Assembly: GCA_003427395.1 (NCBI GenBank)
Contig: BFEA01000322.1
Coordinates: 1,672,115-1,725,614, forward strand
DNA from: Chara braunii
Taxonomy: Eukaryota > Streptophyta > Charophyceae > Charales > Characeae
Direction: 5' to 3'
Length of the DNA: 53,500 bases
Made by a program: the position numbers and the translations under genes. Each line of letters opens with the position of its first letter. The stretch's first letter is position 1. Below, one piece after another: positions 10,826-20,695 of the stretch. The notes beneath the pieces were generated by a model. That model saw nothing but the letters and a program-made list of their open reading frames with translations. It had not been told where the DNA came from and ran no database searches.

Positions 10826-11787
10826 TGAAACGGTTTTCACCTTTTGCAAACACAGATGCGGATCCCAGGGCTCGATCCCCAGACCTCACCTTACCTGTGT
10901 ACAGTATCAAGTCGACCCTGTGAGTCTTGAACCTGTGACCTGTGTGTTAGTAGTTGAAAGTTGTCTGTCGTAGGTCTAAGTAGTTGTCGGGTCTTGGACC
11001 TTAGACCTGTCGAAGTAAGGGTCATACCTGCATAGGGGTCATAGTTGTTGTTGTTCTGAAAGGTCAAGGTCGTAGCTGCTACAGTCTTGAAAGGTCAATG
11101 TCGTAGCTGCTACAGTCATGAAAGGCCAAGTCCGCAAATTTCCAGAAGGTCCAGAAGTGGCCTTTCAAGTTTCTTCTCACGTTATACACAGCAGACCACA
11201 GGCAAGTGGGCAAGTGGTGAGTCCAACTTCGCTTAGTCAGCGGTACCCAGTCCCAGTCTCACTTTGTGTATGCACCATGGGCCCAGTGGAAAAGGGCAGA
11301 CCAACGACTTACAAAAGTATAAATCAAGAGGCAGCGTCCAGCCATTCATTCATTCCTGCGTGAGCCATGCGGAAGCGTTACCCTAGCGTCTTGTGCGAGG
11401 CGGTCTGCAGAGGCATGAAGCCGAAGTGGGCTGAGGTGGAGATTAGCGCAGCCATAGCTGCTTGTAGATAGAAGTAGTTGGCGGCCATAGCTGCCATAGC
11501 TAGCGATAGGTGTTAGTCAGAGTGAGACGGTGTGTGTGTGTTACAGAGTGTGTGTGCATGAGATATTCAGGGAGTCCGAAGTCGAGTGAGTGTGAACAGT
11601 TGGGGGACACACTGTTGGAGAGAGGATGTGTGGGCGCCCAGTTGCCATAGCCAATTGGGAGTGAGTTTGTAACGGAACTGTGTTCTCGGCTTGACTATCT
11701 CTGAGTTTTGTGTGGGCGCATAACTCAGTGTGAATTGCCATTTGTTTGCATGTATGCGAAGTGAAGAAGAAAGCGAGTTTGATTGCA
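10826..11787 (+). repeat. Family B 3' LTR (B' copy)
   Basis: 962 bp, from TGAAACGGTTTTCACC to GTTTGATTGCA. It matches the two LTRs of element B. It contains two copies of a ~32-bp GGTCAAGGTCGTAGCTGCTA unit near 11055-11118. Confidence 0.88.
11318..11324 (+). promoter_or_regulatory. TATA box of family B LTR promoter
   Basis: TATAAAT in the context AAAGTATAAATCAAGAGGCAG, conserved in all three LTRs that reach this point (also 41106-41112 and 48568-48574). Transcription would be expected to start about 25-35 bases downstream, near the CATTCATTC repeat. Confidence 0.65.
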
Positions 11788-11886
11788 GGATGAGCAAAAT
11801 CGAATGATCTACTGCTAGAACATGAAAAGAGATGCCCGATAAACCGTAGGCAGAGAGGGGGAAGAGGACAACAAACGAGGGGCTGT

Positions 11887-11923
11887 GACAAACTGTTTTG
11901 TCAGAGTTTCACCGACTCATCAG
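11887..11923 (-). ncRNA. Hammerhead-like core, copy A (one core base changed)
   Basis: On the minus strand: CTGATGA, stem II GTCGG/CTGAC (one G-U pair), then AAAAC where the family has GAAAC (conserved G12 changed to A), then ACA-GTT-TGT stem III and C17. It is tandem to copy B with a 56-base spacing. Confidence 0.6.
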
Positions 11924-11942
11924 GATGCTGATGAGGGGCTGT

Positions 11943-11979
11943 GACAAACTGTTTCATCGGAATTTCACCGATTCATCAG
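11943..11979 (-). ncRNA. Hammerhead-like core, copy B (core intact)
   Basis: On the minus strand: CTGATGA, stem II ATCGG/CCGAT closed by TGAAATT, then GAAA, a 3-bp stem III (ACA/TGT) with loop GTT, and C at the cleavage position. All core bases CUGAUGA and GAAA are present. Stem II pairs perfectly, with an A-U pair where copy E has G-C. Stem I is not convincing: the flanks AGCCTC and ACAGCC do not pair next to the core. Cleavage is therefore unproven. Confidence 0.65.
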
Positions 11980-12108
11980 GAGGCTAAACCGTCAACAGTC
12001 TGCAGAATCCCCTATCTGATTGCACTGTAAGTGATAATCCAGCTTAACCCTGGTTCTGGTTAAGCATCAATGACTGCCCGACAATGTATACATGTAGGGT
12101 TCAACCCC

Positions 12109-12145
12109 CTGATGAGTCAATGAAACTCTAACGAAACAGTTTGTT
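12109..12145 (+). ncRNA. Hammerhead-like core, copy C (stem II decayed)
   Basis: CTGATGA, GAAAC and the ACA-GTT-TGT stem III are intact. Stem II GTCAA/CTAAC has two mismatches. The cleavage-site base is T, which is permitted in the family. Confidence 0.5.
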
Positions 12146-12219
12146 ACAGCCCCTCGTTTGTTGTCCTCTTCTCCCTCTCTGCCTGCGGTTTACCGGGCAG
12201 TTCTGTTTGACGATATATA

Positions 12220-12244
12220 TGAAACTCCGACGAAACAGTTTGTC
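12220..12244 (+). ncRNA. Hammerhead-like core, copy D (3' half only)
   Basis: Only the TGAAACTCCGACGAAAC half, stem III and cleavage site remain. The CTGATGA half is replaced by a GATATATA stretch. It is a truncated copy. Confidence 0.45.
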
Positions 12245-12454
12245 ACAGCCCTTTGTTTGTCGTCCGTGTCTCCCTGTCTGCCTACGGTTTACCGGGCAGC
12301 TCTGTTTGACGAGATATATAATATATAACAGAATATAATATATATTCCATCTGGTGTGGGTGAGTGATAGTCTACTTTGATTTTGGTTAAGGTAGATTAT
12401 CATTTACAGTGTAATCAGCGAGGGGATTCTGCAGACTGTTGAGGGTTCAGCCTC

Positions 12455-12491
12455 TTGATGAGTCGGTGAAACTCCGACGAAACAGTTTGTC
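12455..12491 (+). ncRNA. Hammerhead-like core, copy E (C3 changed)
   Basis: TTGATGA (conserved C3 changed to T), stem II GTCGG/CCGAC with perfect 5-bp pairing, GAAAC, the 3-bp stem III and C17. Loss of C3 would be expected to abolish cleavage in known hammerheads. Confidence 0.55.
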
Positions 12492-12741
12492 ACAGCCCCT
12501 CGTTTGTTTTCCTCTTCTTTCTCTCTGCCTACGGTTTACCGGGCAGTTATGTTTGTGACGATATATATATATGTATATATGGTGCTTTTTTTTCTTTTTT
12601 TCTTGTTAGTGGGGCAAGATTCAATCTGCAGGGATAGAACCTTTTTGACTTACCGTCGAAGTGTAATGCCTGCAGGAAGAATAGGACGTGGCGCCAGATC
12701 TGATACTGTATAGACGCATATACGTTGAAGTGTAATGCCAG

Positions 12742-12833
<92 letters not shown>
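12742..12833. repeat. (GATA)n then (GA)n microsatellite at gap edge
   Basis: About 45 bases of GATA followed by GA repeats running into the Ns. The sequence CGAAGTGTAATGCC occurs twice just upstream (about 12656 and 12727). Confidence 0.95.
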
Positions 12834-12953
12834 NNNNNNNNNNNNNNNNNNNNNNNNNNNNNNNNNNNNNNNNNNNNNNNNNNNNNNNNNNNNNNNNNNN
12901 NNNNNNNNNNNNNNNNNNNNNNNNNNNNNNNNNNNNNNNNNNNNNNNNNNNNN
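12834..12953. other. Assembly gap (120 N)
   Basis: A run of N flanked by a GA tract on the left and a 12-base G run on the right. The left edge of E2 begins 20 bases later, so its junction is unreliable. Confidence 0.98.
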
Positions 12954-12973
12954 GGGGGGGGGGGGTCCGAGCT

Positions 12974-14287
12974 TGTTAGATGCCTAGTTGGGCGATGTAC
13001 ATACAAACCGAGGATCCGCAATGTGATAAAAAGGACTGAATGGACAATGTAGTGCAAGTAGAATCTCAACAAGCAATGTGCATTCCAATACAAACAAAAT
13101 GGTGCTTTATAGTGCAGGGAAGACTTAGATACAAGACTTGACCCGATCGAGACTGACCTCTGTCTCGTAGCACAAGATAGCGAAGCAGAATGCTAGAATA
13201 CTAATGACTAGCCCAATCAATGTTTCAACGCAGACCAAACATACATCATGCTCATCACAAGGTGTGAAGGGAGCTTGGCGCTATACACAAGGAAGAAACG
13301 CCAGGTCCAGACATACACAGACGAAGAGGAGGGGATCAGACGAAGAGGAAGGGGGAGATGGGAAAGTCGTCAACACCAAGTCTCGTTACGAGTCCCAAAT
13401 AATCCCTCTTCAAAATGTCTGAAGTCCAATGTCGAGTCTAGATCCGAATGTCACCAAGCGCTCTCTCTCTCTCTCTCTCTCTCGCTCGTAGTCTGCTGAT
13501 GCAGTGAAGTCAGACAGTGAGAGGGTGAGAAGGAGATGGTGGACTGAGAAGAGGAAGAAGAAGAACTCTCTCTCTCACGAGCCAGGTACTAACCTGTGAA
13601 GTTGGCGCTGTGCTGCAGGTACCTCGAAGACGAAGCTGGAGCAACGGCGCTGCAGGTGAGTATCCCTGGCCTCCGCCCAATCTCTCTCTCTCTCTAGTAC
13701 TACTCTAGCTATGGCGCCCAGCGAGGAAGACTGCACCTAACGCTACTAGCGCCCAGCGTTGAAGACTACTACTAACGCTACCACTACTCCTGTAGTGCTC
13801 CTCTAGAGTGTTGCTGCCGAATCCTAAAGACTACTAACTGCCTCCTGCCTACCCGTGAAGTGCATGGGAAGTCCGTATGTACTACCCTGGCCTGCCTCTA
13901 GACTGCCTCCGACTGCCTGCAGTTGCAGGGTAGGCAGTCCAGGAGGCTGTTCTTGCCAATGACGAATTGAGCTAGGGGCTGGCGCTGCAGTTGTCGTGGG
14001 AACACGCCAAAAATAGCCTGTTCCCAAAACCGTGGTTCGGTGCCTGAGTTTCAGGGCAGGTCGGTCTGATGTCATACCGAAAATGGCCCTTCGTTTCAGG
14101 CTAAAAATTCTACTGCCATTTTTGGTCTGAAACGACACAGGGTCTGTAGGCCCCTGTTTTTCAGGCTTTCGAGCTGAACATACACGGGGCCTGTAGGCCC
14201 TGGGTTTTAGGCTTTCAGCCTGAATTTCAGGCTTTAAGACTGAGGGGCCTGGAAAATGGCCCCCGTGTGCAAGCACAACATGTAACA
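12974..14287 (-). repeat. E2 3' LTR
   Basis: 1314 bp; + strand reads TGTTAGATGCC to CATGTAACA. It matches 19334-20603 closely; the main length difference is the central CT tract (short here, about 13460-13483) and an extra ~30 bases near 14200. Part of it (about 13560-13690) is homologous to the E1 LTR in opposite orientation. Confidence 0.92.
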
Positions 14288-14296
14288 CCCCCCCTC
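14288..14296 (-). promoter_or_regulatory. E2 polypurine tract
   Basis: The minus strand reads GAGGGGGGG directly before the TG of the 3' LTR. Confidence 0.8.
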
Positions 14297-14302
14297 ATGA
14301 AG

Positions 14303-15536
14303 TCAAGCCGGGGCGAGGGCGAAGCTGACGATCTGAAGGTGGTTCCTGGACGTGGGTGCGGCGTGGAGCCGAAGAGACCGGCTTGCCTTGCATCTTGCGT
14401 TCGTATCATGTGAGAACGTCAGGAGTTGTTGCTTGAAGTTCCGCATGGGTGAACCAACGGTCAACTCGGTGTGTGCAGTATGCAAAATGTACCAAGTACT
14501 CCGTTGGCGTGTTGTCGTAGCGTCGCTGGGAGATGATGTCGCCGACCTCCTGAAAGTCGTCCATAGAGGGTGGGCCTTGCGAACGTCTCCCAGGAAAATC
14601 GTCATGTTCCGCTGCCGTGTAAAGAGGCAACTTGGAACAATGAAAGACTGGGTAGACAGGCAAGTGGGTGGGCACTTGAATAGTGAAGGAAGGTCCCTCG
14701 GGTGCATCCTCAGCGGGTGCCACGATCGGCCAAGGCCCCATCCATTTCGGGAGGAGCTTGCGAGAGAGATCTTGTTCAAGGCTGAATTCTGCGGCGGAGA
14801 CCCAAACGAGATCGCCGACGCAGAATGGGCAAGGAAGACGCTAGCGATTGGCGTGTGGCTCATGCGTAGCTGCGTCTTGGCCATCTGGTCGTGTGCCTTG
14901 ACAAGTAGCTCTTGCATCTGACAGAAGAAAAGAAGATGGTCGTCGCTCTCGACCGTTCGTGGAGTGATGGTGTCCAACGGCAAAGTGACCGGCGAGCTGT
15001 GCTCGAACTCGAAGGGCGACATCCCGATAGCCGGGTGGATGGAGGAGTTGTAGGCCAACTCGACATCCGGCAGCCGCTCAACCCAATCCTTTTGGTCAGG
15101 ATGGATGAGAGTGCGAAGGAGAACCTGTGCGGTCTGGTGCGCCCTCTCCGTTTGGCCATCGGCCCCATCCCTTGATGAGTGCCAACCAAAAATCGGACAT
15201 GAACGGAGTGTCGCGGTCGCAGACGATTTCCTTGGGGTAACCCTTGGTTCGAATCCAACCGGCATAAAGAACCTCGGCCAACTCCGGTGCCAAGCGGCAA
15301 GGCAAAAACATGGTGAACTTGGTGAGTCGGTCAACCACCGTGAGAATCCCATCCACGCTGGTCTTGTGCTTGGGGAACGGGCCGGTAATGTCCATGGCAC
15401 TCGCTTCCCTTCGCCTCAAAGGGACCGGTAATGGTCGTAACTCGCCGTACGGACGATGGTTGCGGGATTTGCAGCATCGGCAAACCTCGCATGACTCGCA
15501 ATAGCGTGTGACGTCGCCGAGAAGGCCGGCCACCAA
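14303..15536 (-). pseudogene. E2 integrase and chromodomain-like tail, frameshifted
   Basis: In minus orientation: zinc-finger part YCESCEVCRCCKSRN, core EASAMDITGPFPKHK (first D intact), IVCDRDTPFMSDFW (second D). A shift near 15180 puts GADGQTERAHQTAQVLL (third catalytic residue) in another frame, followed by DWVERLPDVELAYNSSIHPA. A last shift near 14740 leads to MGPWPIVAPAEDAPEGPSF, VYPVFHCSKLPLY and the chromodomain-like tail VHFAYCTHRVDRWFTHAEL. Better preserved than E1 integrase, because all three catalytic residues are visible, but broken over at least three frames. Confidence 0.88.
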
Positions 15537-15539
15537 AAT

Positions 15540-16793
15540 CGCTCGCGAAGTCGGCCAATCGTGCGATTGACTACAAAGTGTTCGGTGGCGGGAGCATATT
15601 GGAACTCGCCAAGAAGCCGTGTACGCAAGTGAGGATCACTCGGTACGCAAAGAAGGTCCTTCCCCCGTGTGTGGACAAGCAAGTACCCCTCTTGGATCCG
15701 GTAGTGAGAAGGCGCCGGATTAGGAGAGGAGCAATTTGCGTATTTGTCGCGAAACTCGGGGTCGGCTTGGTAGCCGCGGATGAAGCTGTCCCGCAAGTCG
15801 TGGTCGATCTCGAAGGTTGAGTAGACCGCGATACAATGATCCGGACGCCGTGAAAGAGCATCCGCAAAACGGTTGGACTTCCCGGAATGTGATCGGGAAA
15901 GAAGTCGAACTGGTCGATGAAAGCCATCCATCGAGCGATGGTGCTGTTGATGGTGTCTTGGGTCTTGTAAAAGACCAGCGGATTGTTGTCCGTTACCCAT
16001 CGGAATTGGCTTCGGCGAAGGAGGAAGTGCCGCCACCGCTTGAGCGCGTGGACAAAGGCGAGGAGCTCATCCTTGCGTGCATCGTCAATGGAGTGCACGA
16101 CGGGCACTTTCTTGCTGAAATACTCGACCGGGTGCCAGTCCAGGTCATCGTGTTGCTCGAGGACGACACCAATGCCGTAGCCGGACGCATCCGTAGTGAC
16201 GTGCGTAGGCAAAAGCGGGTCGTATATGCGCAAGACCTCCACAAATAATAGTGCGGCTTTGAGAGCCAAAAATGATTCCCGTGCATCCTCTCCGAAGTCA
16301 AACGACCGATCCTCGCATTGAAGCTTGGTCAAGTAGGCCGCAATCTTCGAGTAGCCCTTGATAAAACGTTGGTAGTAGGCGGCGAGGCCAAGGAACGAGC
16401 GGACATCCGTGACGTTCCATGGCTCCGGCCACTCTTGGATGGCTTGAATCTTGTTCGATAGCTGACTGATGCCCTCCGGTATGACAAAATGGCCCAAGTA
16501 TTCCAGCTCTTGCCGGACAAATTGGCACTTGTCGCAGTTGGCCTTGTACTTGGCGCGGCGGAGCGTCTCCAACACTCGTCGAAGGTGCTCAAGATGATCC
16601 TCCAATGACCGGCTATAGACGAGAATATCATCTAAGTAGACCAGCACGAACCGGTCCAACATTGCACGAAACTCGTTGGTCATTGCTTCTTGAAAGGTCG
16701 TTGGCCGTTGGTGAGGCCAAAAGGCCCATACTGCGTCTTGAACGCAGGTTTGTAACGATCGTTCGGTCGGATCAAAATTTGATGATATCCCGA
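15540..16793 (-). pseudogene. pol: E2 reverse transcriptase palm and RNase H
   Basis: The main open frame is 15571-16683. It contains RFVLVYLDDILVYSRSLEDH (YLDD catalytic box), LEYLGHFVIPEGI, SFLGLAAYYQRFIKGYSKIA, RNase H VTTDASGYGIGVVLEQ (catalytic D intact), DARKDELLAFVHAL and VTDNNPL. The end of RNase H (FADALSRRPDH) is in another frame near 15860. Upstream, the join to RT fingers at 16684-16793 has an in-frame TAG (LDL-stop-SGYHQ), a 7-residue deletion (YG directly joined to PFGLTN) and a frameshift. Confidence 0.9.
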
Positions 16794-18242
16794 CTACAAA
16801 TCCAACTTAGAAAAATACTTTGCGCCACCCAATCGCTCAAGAAGATCGTCGATGCAAGGGAGAGGTCTCGCATTCTTGACGGTTTGCGCGTTGAGCTTGC
16901 GGTAGTCGATACACAATCGTAGATCCTTGTTCTTCTTCCGGACGAAGAGAACTGGTGCTCCATATGGGGATCTACTAGGGCAGATGCAGCCCTTGGCCAA
17001 CAAATCATCGAGTTGTGCGAGGAGGACGTCAAGCTCCTCCTCGCTCATCCAATAGATGCAACCTTTTGGCGGCACGGCACCGGCCCCAAGAATGATCTCG
17101 TGAGAGATCGGCCGATCCGGCACCACACCGGTAGGTGACTCGAAGATGTCGGCGAACTCGTCCAGCAACCGCACCACCCGGGGGTCCGAAGACAAGTCCG
17201 TGGGTGAAGAGTCGGCTACCGCGACGGTCCGTAGGAAACATAGGCCGATTTCCTCGGGCTGCTCGTAAGCGCAAGTCGCCCGGAATGATTTGGCCGTCAC
17301 CACGTGGCACCGAATCGAAGGGTGCGGAAGAGGAATAGCACACGCCACTTCGGCGCCGAAGGCGTCGCGAACGCTAAGAGTCCGCCGGTGGAAGTTGACC
17401 GTGTGATCCGCACTTACAAGCCAAGGCATTCCCAGAATGATGTCGAAGTCCGTATCCAAAATGTTGAGCGTCACCGGTTCGCATGCGTGAGGTGCGAAAT
17501 ACACCAGTACGGCTTCGATGTAACGGTCGAGGAGTTGCTGCGTCTTTCCATCCGCCAACTTGATCGCCGTCTGGTTTGCCTTCCTTGGAACTTGTGTGCC
17601 AAGGCCAGCCCTTTGCATAAAGGTTTGGCTTATGAAATTGCGAGACGCGCCGCTATCCAGCAAAGCGCTGCAGGACGCTTGCCCAACCTGGATGCGGACA
17701 TTCATGAGCGGTGCGTTGTTGGCATCGTACCGCTGCGTGCGAAACTCGCGGGCCACCTTGGTAACATACGCAAGGATGTCCCCCACCGCGACTTCGTCAT
17801 CCGTCGGCGAAGTTGGTGGTGCATAGAGGGATAAGTACGTGTGGAGATGAGCGCATAGTGCTGCGCGTTGAGGTCCCGACAGGCGGCCCGTGGTCAGGAG
17901 AGGAAGCCATGCAAAGTCCTCGGACGTGAGTGGGTCCAATGCCTCTATGTTGAACTCGCGCGCCGAATCCCGTGAAGAACCTCTTGAAGACGATAAGTCG
18001 CCGCTGCTGGATGGAGAAGATGTCGTACACACGTCTTGTCCTTGAGCTTGAGTACCCAGCGTAGGAACGAGCCGGGCAGCATAGTCCTCAAGAGAATAAA
18101 GAAGAGGAGGACTATCGACTTCCGCATGTGCCTCGGAACGAAGGGCGGTCACCCGCGAAGCGACCGGTTCCAAAGACGTCGAGAGTGTCATCGAGTCACT
18201 CCCGGCGGTGCTCAGTTTCCCGATTGGCCGTAGCGGGTCCAT
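16794..18242 (-). pseudogene. E2 protease and RT N-terminus (482-residue open frame)
   Basis: One long frame from ATG 18240-18242. The protease loop [18 protein letters not shown] has an intact D-S-G, and the later [15 protein letters not shown] motif is the expected C-terminal protease mark. The linker carries [22 protein letters not shown] fingers follow: [20 protein letters not shown] and [20 protein letters not shown]. The frame ends at a TAG inside RT. Residues 1-150 form a Ser/Thr-rich spacer also seen in E1. This is the most intact protease in the window and shows what E1 has lost. Whether it is translated is unknown. Confidence 0.88.
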
Positions 18243-18625
18243 GGGGCTGAAGCTGCTGCGCCGGTCCCGGGGATAAATGTGGTGTTTGTCTTCATCTTGC
18301 CGCGTCCTCGGCCTTTGCCGGGGCGGCCACCATCCTGGGCGGCTGCGAGTCTGTCCCCTTCATTGGCAGACACGGCCTCGCTAGATTGGTCGGTTGGCGT
18401 TGCGGGTGCGACCACGACCACTTTCGGCCGATGCTGATCTCTGCTCGGGCCTGATAGGCCTCGTCCGTTTCCCGGGACTTCTGATCCATGCCGGCTGTTT
18501 GTAAGCGCATGAGCATTGATCAGGCCGGAGGACTGCTGTTGTGGCACTCCCTGCTGCTGACGTGGCACTGTTCGGCTGCTGTGTCCTGCTGACATGGCCT
18601 GCTAACGTGGTCTGCTGACGTGGCA
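18243..18625 (-). pseudogene. E2 leader minisatellite joined to a short gag tail
   Basis: Minus strand: TGCCACGTCAGCAG-like units at about 18535-18620, matching the E1 leader, then a short reading frame with [18 protein letters not shown], a basic Gly/Arg stretch like the end of a gag or nucleocapsid. Neither the ~200-residue gag domain nor a zinc knuckle is present. The simplest reading is an internal deletion of gag. Confidence 0.65.
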
Positions 18626-19319
18626 ACTCACCAATGCCGCCGCTGGGGGTACCCGGAGACAGATAGAGAAGGTAAGACCAGATGGGGCAACAAGGGATAA
18701 TCGCCCAGATAACGTCCAAATAAGGAGCCACTAATCAAAAAGAAAAGTTTGAACTTTGCAAAAAAAAATTGAAAAAATAAAACTCCCGAGTTCTGCAAGC
18801 TCAGCAGGTCTCCCACAAATTTTCGAACTTCAGACTGCCAATGAAACATTGAACTGCGAAGAAAAAAAAAATTCCCAAAAGAAATACCAAGTATTCGGAC
18901 TTAACTCAGATGAGGGTATTCGCAGTTTGGAAAATGGTACTGCAAGAGGGATTTCCCGTATCGTTTTCGGAGAAACGAATTTCGGAAAAAAAATATTCCG
19001 AATTTCCAAATAACGGGAAATGCAACAGGAAATCGAAATTTTCGAGAAAAAAGACATTTTGGATTTCCAACAACGAAATTTCGGATTTTGAATTTTCTGG
19101 AGAAAAATGAAAACGGAGATTTCAGATGTTGCGCCGTTGCGATTTTCCACAGCAGAAATAATGAAATCCAAGAAAAGAAAAAAATTCTGTTTTTCGGCAA
19201 TGTTGTCAAAATCGTGATTTGGGGGGCCAACTAGTGTGCTCTAATCAATCAATCAAGACTAATCAGCTACCTAGTCCCCCCACACGTGTCAGATCAGGTT
19301 GTCCTGATTCACGTGCGGT
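18626..19319 (-). other. E2 leader, AT-rich
   Basis: Non-coding stretch between the PBS and the leader minisatellite. 18740-19215 is AT-rich with recurrent TTTCGGA/TTTCCGAAAT-like words (for example about 18965-19085). No gene was recognised. Confidence 0.5.
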
Positions 19320-19331
19320 GTTCCGATACCA
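19320..19331 (-). promoter_or_regulatory. E2 primer binding site
   Basis: The minus strand reads TGGTATCGGAAC two bases after the LTR end, 10 of 12 matching the initiator-Met tRNA type site TGGTATCAGAGC used by many plant LTR elements. Confidence 0.8.
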
Positions 19332-19333
19332 AC

Positions 19334-19813
19334 TGTTAGATGCCCAGTTGGGCAATCTACATACAAACCGAGGATCCGCAATGTGATAAAAAGGACTGAA
19401 TGGACAATGCAGTGCAAGTAGAATCTCAACAAGCAATGTGCATTCCGATACATACGAAATGGTGCTTTATAGCGCAGGGAAGACTTAGATACAAGACCTG
19501 ACCTGACCGAGACTGACCTCTGTCACGTAGTACAAGATAGCGAAGCAGAATGCTAGAATACTACTGACTAGCCCAATCAATGTTTCAACGCAGACCAAAC
19601 ATACACCATGCTCATCATGAGGTGTGAAGGGAGCCTGGCGCCATACACAGGGAAGAAGCGCCAGGTCCAGACATACACAGACGAAGAGGAAGGGATCAGA
19701 CGAAGAGGAAGGGGGAGATGGAAAAGTCTTCAACACCAAGTCTCGTTATGAGTCCCAAATAATCCCTCTTCAAAATGTCTGAAGTCCAATGTCGAGTCTG
19801 GATCCGAATGTCA

Positions 19814-19883
<70 letters not shown>

Positions 19884-20603
19884 NAGAGGGTGAGAAGGAG
19901 ATGGTGGACTGAGAAGAGGAAGAAGAAGAACTCTCTCTCTCACGAGCCAGGTACTAACCTGTGAAGTTGGCGCTGTGCTACAGGGACCTCGAAGACGAAG
20001 CTGGAGCAACGGCGCTGGAGGTGAGTATCCCTGGCCTCCGCCCAATCTCTCTCTCTCTCTAGTACTATTCTAGCTATGGCGCCCAGCGCTGAAGACTACA
20101 CCTAACGCTACTAGTGCCCAGCGCTGAAGACTACTGCTAATGCTACCACTACTCCTGCAGCGCTCCTCCAGAGTGCTGCTGCCGAATCCTGAAGACTACT
20201 GACTGCCTCCTGCCTACCCGTGAAGTGTAGCTCGGCCTGCCTCCTGACTGCCTCTGACTGCCTGCAGTTGCAGGGCGGGCTGTCCAGGAGGCTGCTCTTG
20301 CCAATGCCGAACTGAGCCAGGGGCTGGCGCTGCAGCTGTCGTGGGAACAGGCCAAAAATAGCCTGTTCCCAAAACCCTGGTTCGGTGCCTGAGTTTCAGG
20401 GCAGGTCGGTCTGATGACAGACCGAAAATGGCCCTTCGTTTCAGGCTAAAAAGGCTACTGCCATTTTTAGTCTGAAACGACACAGGGTCTGTAGGCCCCT
20501 GTTTTTCAGGCTTTCGAGCTGAACAGACACGGGGCCTGTAGGCCCAGCCTGAGGGATGCAGGGCCTGGAAAATGGCCCTCGTGTGCAGGCGCAGCATGTA
20601 ACA
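19334..20603 (-). repeat. E2 5' LTR
   Basis: 1270 bp, matching 12974-14287. It contains a 65-base CT tract at 19819-19883 ending in a single N (19884), a likely polymerase or assembly problem. Confidence 0.92.
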
Positions 20604-20651
20604 CACACAGCACGGCAGGCATGTTGCAGACGCAGATACATCGGGACACAA

Positions 20652-20695
<44 letters not shown>

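Larger units (their letters stand above)
8170..11787 (+). mobile_element. B': gutted copy of gypsy family B with a nested family D fragment
   Basis: LTR sequence at 8170-8548 and 10826-11787 matches the LTRs of the larger element B at 40659-48985. Between them only the integrase end of pol remains (9449-10760), and 8549-9447 is an inverted fragment of family D. Gag, protease, RT and RNase H are absent. No matching target duplication was seen (ATTAT on the left, GGATG on the right), which suggests rearrangement after insertion. Confidence 0.85.
11835..12549. repeat. Inverted-repeat block carrying hammerhead-like motifs
   Basis: The left arm (11835-12055), read on the minus strand, matches the right arm (12379-12549) on the plus strand over about 170-200 bases, from GGTTAAG..GATTATCA through ATTCTGCAGACTGTTGA to CTACGGTTTA. 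Two extra plus-strand copies of the motif segment lie in the middle (12100-12330). Each copy contains a hammerhead ribozyme core. The sequence belongs to none of the LTR families in this window. It may be terminal repeats of a Penelope-like element or of a retrozyme, both of which are known to carry hammerheads; that is inference. Confidence 0.7.
12974..20603 (-). mobile_element. E2: Ty3/gypsy element lacking the gag domain
   Basis: A 7630-bp minus-strand element with LTRs at 12974-14287 and 19334-20603 (TGTTACATG to CATCTAACA in element orientation). It has a TGGTATCGGAAC primer binding site, a GAGGGGGGG polypurine tract and pol in gypsy order. Compared with its relative E1, the gag domain between the leader minisatellite and the protease is missing. 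No target duplication was found (GAGCT against CACAC), but the left flank touches an assembly gap. Pol has a few stops and shifts yet keeps YLDD and an intact protease DSG. Confidence 0.9.

Noticed and set aside
18756-19230. Open frames in the AT-rich E2 leader
   Set aside because: Lys/Phe/Ser-rich composition artefacts on both strands, without domain or conservation with E1.
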